Assembly (NCBI GenBank): GCA_031404355.1
Contig: JANNHK010000141.1
Location: 1 to 12,427, forward strand
Direction of reading: 5' to 3'
DNA: 12,427 nt
Source: JANNHK01 sp031404355
GTDB lineage: Bacteria; Actinomycetota; Acidimicrobiia; IMCC26256; PALSA-610
Positions 6,544-12,427 of the stretch are shown here, one piece after another (the first letter of the stretch is position 1; every line of letters begins with the position of its first letter). The translations under genes were made by a program, and so were the position numbers. The notes beneath the pieces were generated by a model, which made no database searches, was not told the origin of the DNA, and saw only the letters and a list, made by a program, of their open reading frames with translations.

Positions 6544-6550
6544 GAAGGAG
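6544..6550 (+). promoter_or_regulatory. Shine-Dalgarno fixing the flavoprotein start
   Basis: GAAGGAG ends 6 bases before GTG 6557. The frame is open for about 800 bases further upstream, but there it is a shadow of the HNH gene. This site, plus the Rossmann strand starting nine residues later, sets the start. Confidence 0.75.
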
Positions 6551-6556
6551 TGCAAC

Positions 6557-7948
6557 GTGGCTGAATCAGTGATCGACGTGGACTACCTGATCGTGGGCGC
6601 GGGTGCGGTGGGCATGGCGTTCGCCGATGCGATCGTGACCGAAACCGAAGCGACGATCGCGATCGTGGACCGGAACGACCGTCCGGGCGGCCACTGGAAC
6701 GACGCCTATCCGTTCGTGCGGCTGCATCAACCGTCGTCCATGTACGGCGTCAACTCCCGGCCCCTCGGTACGGGCGCCAAGGACGAGGTCGGCCTGAACC
6801 GCGGCTTTCGCGAGTTGGCCTCCGGCCACGAGGTCCTCAGCCACTTCGACGTGGCGATGCAGCAGTACTTCCTGCCATCGGGTCGGGTCCGGTACTTCCC
6901 GATGAGCGAGGTCGGCGACGACGGCAAGATCACGTCGTTGCTTTCGGGCGAACGACGCGCGTGCACCGCCCGCAAGGTCGTCGACGCGACGCACTCGAAG
7001 ATGCAGGTGCCGTCCACCCACGCGCGCCAGTACGCGGTCGCGCCCGATGCCGCCTGCGTCCCGTTGAACGACTTGCCCCGCGCTGCGGGCAAGTACGCGA
7101 CGTACGTCGTGGTCGGCGCGGGCAAGACCGGCATGGACGCGTGCATCTGGCTGCTCGACAACGGCGCCGACCCCGACACCATCCGCTGGATCATGCCGCG
7201 CGATTCGTGGCTGTTGAACCGCGCCAACGTCCAGCCCGACGACGAGTCGTTCGCCCGCGCGACGCAGGACATCGCCGATCAGGTCGAGGCGCTCGCGGAA
7301 GGGAACTCCGTCGACGACGTGTTCGCCCGTTTGGAAGCGTGCGACTCGGTCCGGCGGATCGACCCGTCGGTGCCGCCCGAGGCCTATCACTGTGCGATCG
7401 TCAGCGACGGCGAACTCGAACAGCTACGCCGCATCCGCAACGTCGTGCGCCTCGGTCGCGTCACCCGCATCGACACCGACCAGATCGTGCTCGAACGCGG
7501 TTCGGTTCCTACCGGCCCCGACTGCCTGCACGTCGACTGTTCGGCCGCGGGCATCCCGTCGAAGCCGTCGAAACCGGTGTTCGACGGCGACCGCATCACG
7601 TTGCAGTGGGTGCGGCTGTGCCAGCCCACGTTCAGTGCGGCACTGATCGGCCATGTCGAGGCGAACTACGACGACGAGGCCGAGAAGAATCACCTCTGCG
7701 CGCCTATTTCCCCGCCGACCGTCCCGCGCGACTGGCTGCGCATGATGCAGATCGAACTGGCGAACCGCATGACCTGGTCCTCGGACCCGGAGATCACGAA
7801 GTGGCAGGCGCACGCGCGCCTCGACGGCTTTACCAACCGCCTGCAATCGCTGACCGGCACGGAAACCGACGCGATCGCGCATCTCGGTCGCTACCTCGAG
7901 TACATGGAACCGGCCGCCAAGAACGTCGAGCAACTCCTCGCGACGTGA
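6557..7948 (+). CDS. FAD/NAD(P)-binding oxidoreductase (FMO-like flavoprotein)
   Basis: 463 residues from GTG 6557. The N-terminal FAD site is complete: DYLIVGAGAVG with GAGAVG at 14-19, a ribose-binding Asp38 at the end of the second strand (IAIVDR), then RPGGHW (42-47), the GGxW doublet of FMO-type enzymes, followed by AYPFVRLHQPSSMYG. A second Rossmann motif (VVGAGKTG, 187-192) should bind NAD(P)H. I do not see the Baeyer-Villiger fingerprint FxGxxxHxxxW, so a Baeyer-Villiger monooxygenase is not supported. It should be a cytoplasmic NAD(P)H-dependent flavin oxidoreductase or monooxygenase of unknown substrate. Its stop codon overlaps the start of the PEP-utilising gene (GTGA at 7945-7948), so the two are translationally coupled. 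The P450 follows on the same strand, which suggests one oxidative pathway. Confidence 0.88.
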   Translation: MAESVIDVDYLIVGAGAVGMAFADAIVTETEATIAIVDRNDRPGGHWNDAYPFVRLHQPSSMYGVNSRPLGTGAKDEVGLNRGFRELASGHEVLSHFDVAMQQYFLPSGRVRYFPMSEVGDDGKITSLLSGERRACTARKVVDATHSKMQVPSTHARQYAVAPDAACVPLNDLPRAAGKYATYVVVGAGKTGMDACIWLLDNGADPDTIRWIMPRDSWLLNRANVQPDDESFARATQDIADQVEALAEGNSVDDVFARLEACDSVRRIDPSVPPEAYHCAIVSDGELEQLRRIRNVVRLGRVTRIDTDQIVLERGSVPTGPDCLHVDCSAAGIPSKPSKPVFDGDRITLQWVRLCQPTFSAALIGHVEANYDDEAEKNHLCAPISPPTVPRDWLRMMQIELANRMTWSSDPEITKWQAHARLDGFTNRLQSLTGTETDAIAHLGRYLEYMEPAAKNVEQLLAT

Positions 7949-9459
7949 CGCGACCGGGGTCCCGTGTCGAGTACGCATGCCTGGACGGTTCGCCGTTTCC
8001 GGTGTCGTTCGCCGATCCCGGCGATCTCGGGCTGCGATGGGTGATCGACCGTGAGCACGCGCCGGCTGCGATGACTCCCTTGGCCGACGCTGTACGCCGC
8101 ATGGGCCACGCGGGCGCTGCGTTGGCGTACTTCGAAAGCGGACTGCGGATGTCGTCGATGTTGGCGCGGCAGCCACCCCTGGCGAACGGCTACGACTACT
8201 ACGTCGATGACTGGCTCCCGGACGTCGACCGCGACGAGTTCGAGCAGCGCCTGCGAGATCTCGTCGACGAACACGGCGACGCCCGGGGAGTTTGGCTGAA
8301 CCACAGCCTTCCACGTGTGCAGCAGGCGTGCTCGTGGCTCGAGGCAGCACCAATGGACGCGACCTTTCGAGCCTTGGCGGAGCAACGCGCATACGCGTGG
8401 AGTCACACCGCGATCGCCGGGGTGGTCGCGCGGAGAGACCTGAGTGCCGTGGCTGCGTCGTGCGAACCGATCTTCGGTGACCGGGCAATCCTCATCGCCT
8501 ATGAGCTGGCGCAGGGATCGGAGAACGAGACGATTTCCGCGGACGTGGCGCTGGGGCAGATCGCCCGCAGCGCGCCCGACTCGCCGGAAGCCGACGCGGG
8601 TCTGAAGGAGTTTCTCGCCACCTACGGATCGCGGGCCACCTCATGGTCGATCGACCATCCGACATTGTTCGAGCGACCCGACGTGATCCACGCCCAGCTT
8701 CGGATGCTCCGTCGCCACTCCCACCGAAACTTCGACGCGGTGCGAGCCGAGGCGGCTGACCGGCGGCACAAACTGGCGGACGAGATCAGGGCCCGACTGG
8801 GCAGCACGGAGGAAAGAGCCCGATTCGAGCGTCGCCTCGTCCGTCTCGAATCGTTCGTGCCGATTCGAGAAGCTCGGGCGCGCCGGCAGCTCGTCGCGTC
8901 GGGAGCGCTTCGGCGCGCCGTACGAATGAAGGGCCGCTTCTTCGTCGAACGGGGCGCGCTCGACGCGATCGACGACGTCTTCTACCTGACGCCTGACGAG
9001 TTCGACGAGCCAACGGGAGAACTGCGCGAGGCCATCGCCGTTCGCCGCGCCGACCACGACCGATGGACGGCCGTGACCCCGCCGATCGTCATCGGCGACA
9101 CCGGACCCGACCGAGTCTCAGCGACGGACGGAGTGGTGCGGGGAGCTCCCGCGGCGCCAGGTGTGGCAACCGGGACTGCGAGAGTGATCCTCGACCTCAT
9201 CGATGCCGATCGGCTCGAACCGGCCGACATCCTCGTCACGATCATGACGTCACCACCCTGGACGCCGCTGCTCGGGATCGCCGGAGCTGTCGTCACCGAC
9301 GCCGGTGACGCCCTCAGCCACGTCGCTATCGCGGCACGCGAATACGGGATCCCGTGTGTCGTCGGTACGAATCACGCCACCCTGCTCATCCGGGACGGTG
9401 CCTCGGTCACGGTCGACGGAAACGCAGGAACGGTTCACCTGCAAGGCGAACCGCGGTAG
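7945..9459 (+). CDS. Stand-alone PEP-utilising (phosphohistidine swivel) protein without ATP-grasp domain
   Basis: 504 residues from GTG 7945, which overlaps the upstream stop codon. The N-terminus (FPVSFADPGDLGLRWVIDREHAP, then MTPLADA) matches the opening of proteins related to the substrate-binding domain of rifampin phosphotransferase and PEP synthase-like proteins. A long helical region follows (about 110-390). The C-terminal swivelling domain (about 395-500) has the GVATGTARV turn (406-414) and DALSHVAIAAREYGIPCVVGT with the phospho-accepting His459. Full-length relatives (PEP synthase, rifampin phosphotransferase) also have a PPDK_N ATP-binding domain, which is absent here. It would therefore need a separate ATP-binding partner, as in split phenylphosphate-synthase-type systems, or it has another role. 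No partner is in the window. Coupling to the flavoprotein suggests it acts on the same substrate. Family call good, reaction unknown. Confidence 0.85.
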   Translation: MTRPGSRVEYACLDGSPFPVSFADPGDLGLRWVIDREHAPAAMTPLADAVRRMGHAGAALAYFESGLRMSSMLARQPPLANGYDYYVDDWLPDVDRDEFEQRLRDLVDEHGDARGVWLNHSLPRVQQACSWLEAAPMDATFRALAEQRAYAWSHTAIAGVVARRDLSAVAASCEPIFGDRAILIAYELAQGSENETISADVALGQIARSAPDSPEADAGLKEFLATYGSRATSWSIDHPTLFERPDVIHAQLRMLRRHSHRNFDAVRAEAADRRHKLADEIRARLGSTEERARFERRLVRLESFVPIREARARRQLVASGALRRAVRMKGRFFVERGALDAIDDVFYLTPDEFDEPTGELREAIAVRRADHDRWTAVTPPIVIGDTGPDRVSATDGVVRGAPAAPGVATGTARVILDLIDADRLEPADILVTIMTSPPWTPLLGIAGAVVTDAGDALSHVAIAAREYGIPCVVGTNHATLLIRDGASVTVDGNAGTVHLQGEPR

Positions 9460-9510
9460 CCGGCCCCGGACCGCCAGGCGCGGGGTGCCCAAGAATGCGA
9501 AGCTGGGCCC

Positions 9511-10749
9511 GTGAGCGACATCGTGTCCGTCGACCCGGACGCCCTGCTGGCCGAACTCCTGCTCACCCCGGAGGGCAAGGCGGACCCGTATACGCGCTAC
9601 GCCGGTGTTCGTGAGCACGCGCCTGCGTTTCGTAGCGCGATCGGTGCGGTCGTCGTCGGGCGCTACGACGACTGCCAATGGATCTTGCGCGACCCCCGCT
9701 TCGGCAAGGGTGAACAAGGCCCCATGTGGGAGAACTACGGGTTGACTGAAGAGCAGTGGGGCGCGCGTTACCCGAACCTGCAGGAGCGGACGAGATCGAT
9801 GCTCGGTCTCAACCCGCCCGACCACACTCGGCTGCGACGTCTTGTCGCCAAGGCCTTCACGCCGAAGACCGTCGAACATCTGCGGCCCGGCATCGTGCGC
9901 CTCACCGACCAACTACTCGACCGTTTCGACGGCGACGTCGACGTCATCCCCGAACTCGCGTTGACACTGCCCATCGCCGTGATCGGCGAGATGCTCGGCG
10001 TGCCCGAGTCTGAGCGGGCCGAACTCCAGCCGCTCGTCAGAACGATGGTCGCCCTGCTCGAGTTCAACCCGTCGCTCGAACAGGTCGACGCGGGCGCCGC
10101 GGCTGCGGAAGGCATCACCGAGCGGTTCGAGAGCCTCATCGTCGAGCGCCGTGCCCATCCCACCGACGACCTTCTCTCGAAACTCATCCACGTCGAAGAG
10201 GAGGGCGACCAACTCGGCCACGGTGAGCTGATCACGACGATCATCCTCTTGTTCGGTGCCGGGTTCGAGACGACCACCAATCTCATCGGCAACGGGTTGC
10301 TCGCGTTGCTCGACCACCCGCACGAACTCCAGCGGCTGCGCGACGATCGCTCACTCCTTCGTGGCTCCGTCGACGAGATGCTGCGGTTCGACAGTCCGGT
10401 ACAACTCACGGGACGCGTCGCGTTCGAAGACATCGACGTGCACGGCGTCTCGATGACGGCCGGCGAACAGGTCATCACGTTGCTGGGTTCGGCGAACCGC
10501 GACCCGCGCGCGTTCGACGACCCCGACCGTTTCGACGTCGGCCGCGACGGCGTCCCACCGATGAGCTTCAGCGGCGGCATTCACTATTGCCTCGGCGCAC
10601 CGCTCGCGCGCGCGGAAGGCCAGGTCGTCTTCGACCGTCTCCTGACAAGATTCCCCGTGATCGAGCCGGCGTGGGGCGACATCCGACCGCGCTACCGCGA
10701 CTCGATCGTCCTGCACGGGCTGGAATCACTCCCGGTGCACCTCGCCTGA
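9511..10749 (+). CDS. Cytochrome P450 (bacterial class I, soluble)
   Basis: 412 residues, the normal length for a soluble bacterial P450. All key motifs are present: C-helix NPPDHTRLRRLV (101-112); I-helix AGFETTT (250-256) with the acid-alcohol pair Glu253-Thr254; K-helix ExxR (Glu289-Arg292); NRDPRAFDDPDRFD (329-342); and the heme loop FSGGIHYCLG with Cys360 as thiolate ligand. The usual first Gly of FGxGxHxC is Ser here, which is a mild change. It starts at GTG 9511 with only a weak ribosome binding site, 51 bases after the PEP-utilising gene. It needs ferredoxin and a reductase, which are not in the window; the upstream flavoprotein is not an obvious ferredoxin reductase. The substrate is unknown, but the neighbours suggest oxidation of a small hydrophobic compound. 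Confidence 0.95.
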   Translation: MSDIVSVDPDALLAELLLTPEGKADPYTRYAGVREHAPAFRSAIGAVVVGRYDDCQWILRDPRFGKGEQGPMWENYGLTEEQWGARYPNLQERTRSMLGLNPPDHTRLRRLVAKAFTPKTVEHLRPGIVRLTDQLLDRFDGDVDVIPELALTLPIAVIGEMLGVPESERAELQPLVRTMVALLEFNPSLEQVDAGAAAAEGITERFESLIVERRAHPTDDLLSKLIHVEEEGDQLGHGELITTIILLFGAGFETTTNLIGNGLLALLDHPHELQRLRDDRSLLRGSVDEMLRFDSPVQLTGRVAFEDIDVHGVSMTAGEQVITLLGSANRDPRAFDDPDRFDVGRDGVPPMSFSGGIHYCLGAPLARAEGQVVFDRLLTRFPVIEPAWGDIRPRYRDSIVLHGLESLPVHLA

Positions 10750-10759
10750 TCGTTCGCGG

Positions 10760-12177
<1,418 letters not shown>

Positions 12178-12181
<4 letters not shown>

Positions 12182-12427
12182 CGTTTCGCCGACGAGGAGT
12201 TCGGCTGGTCGACATCGATGTCGCCGCCGTCGCGGCGGACCGTGACCCGATCGGGCACGAGGGAGAGCAGCGCCCGCAGACCGTGACGGGCTTTGGTAAG
12301 CGCGTACCCCTCCAGCGCTTCGGTGATCGCGAACAGGAACGCGAGCGACGCGGCTTCGCCGAGTTCTCCGAGTAACACCGCGCCCGCAGCCGCGATCGTC
12401 ATAAGCGTGCCGACGCCGAGGCGGCCC
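12178..12427 (-). CDS. Heavy-metal P1B-type ATPase, N-terminal part (frameshifted and cut by window edge)
   Basis: The frame is open to the right edge. It reads GRLGVGTLMTIAAAGAVLLG, then EAASLAFLFAITEALEGYALTKARHGL and VRRDGGDIDV. This is the membrane helix pair and the start of the actuator domain of a ZntA/CadA-like ATPase. After DIDVD it falls into a short tail (QPNSSSAKR) and a stop, while the correct continuation (PAELLVGETMIVQPGDRV) runs in the next frame. Adding one C on the coding strand (one G on the plus strand at about 12207-12208, GG to GGG) would restore DVDPAELLVGE. The gene is thus either truly broken or hit by a sequencing or assembly error. The stop and the next ATG overlap (ATGA), but the split runs through the actuator domain, so functional split expression seems unlikely. 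Confidence 0.8.

Noticed and set aside
6961..7944. Upstream extension of the PEP-utilising gene
   Set aside because: The frame is open upstream, but the extension is an Arg-rich shadow of the flavoprotein gene. GTG 7945 in the GTGA overlap is followed at once by the family's N-terminal pattern.
6557..7948. Baeyer-Villiger monooxygenase
   Set aside because: Two Rossmann motifs are present, but the FxGxxxHxxxW/D fingerprint between them is not, so only a general FMO-like flavoprotein is supported.
7424..8488. 354-codon minus-strand frame
   Set aside because: It is antisense to the flavoprotein and PEP-utilising genes, Arg-rich and without domain signatures.

Overview
The window is GC-rich, densely coded DNA with no rRNA, tRNA, insertion sequence or CRISPR array that I can see. 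GTG starts are frequent, genes overlap or nearly touch, and the gene families are DUF6325 plus SHOCT, a DUF222/13E12 HNH endonuclease behind a mycobacterial-type SOS box, a bacterial class I P450 and a ZntA/CadA-like P1B ATPase. Together these point to a high-GC actinobacterium. An Acidimicrobiia-like lineage would fit, but that is inference. Both ends of the window cut through genes.

Layout from left to right. (1) At 1-490 (+) is the 3' part of a class I SAM methyltransferase. (2) At 591-1339 (+) is a two-gene unit, a DUF6325 protein followed by a small SHOCT-domain protein. It converges, with a 7-base gap, on (3) a minus-strand pair, an 818-residue membrane-anchored tandem AAA+ ATPase (4265-1809) followed 18 bases later by a 147-residue membrane-anchored acidic/basic protein (1790-1347). 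(4) At 5186-4389 (-) is a membrane-anchored or secreted His/Cys-containing protein of unknown function. (5) At 5325-6491 (+) is a DUF222/HNH endonuclease whose start codon lies inside a perfect LexA-type palindrome. (6) At 6557-10749 (+) is a probable three-gene oxidative cluster: a two-Rossmann flavoprotein, a stand-alone PEP-utilising phosphohistidine protein (GTGA overlap with the flavoprotein), and a cytochrome P450. (7) From the right edge to 10760 (-) is a heavy-metal P1B ATPase broken by an apparent one-base deletion near 12207.

The item most likely to represent an undescribed system is the AAA+ operon. It joins an FtsH-like layout (transmembrane helix, extracytoplasmic domain, more transmembrane helices, AAA) to a second Cdc48-like AAA ring. 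It has no protease domain and ends in Tyr-Leu, which resembles the proteasome-docking tail of Mpa. This suggests a membrane-embedded unfoldase that could hand substrates to the 20S proteasome, with the small downstream membrane protein as a possible partner. This is a hypothesis from motifs only.
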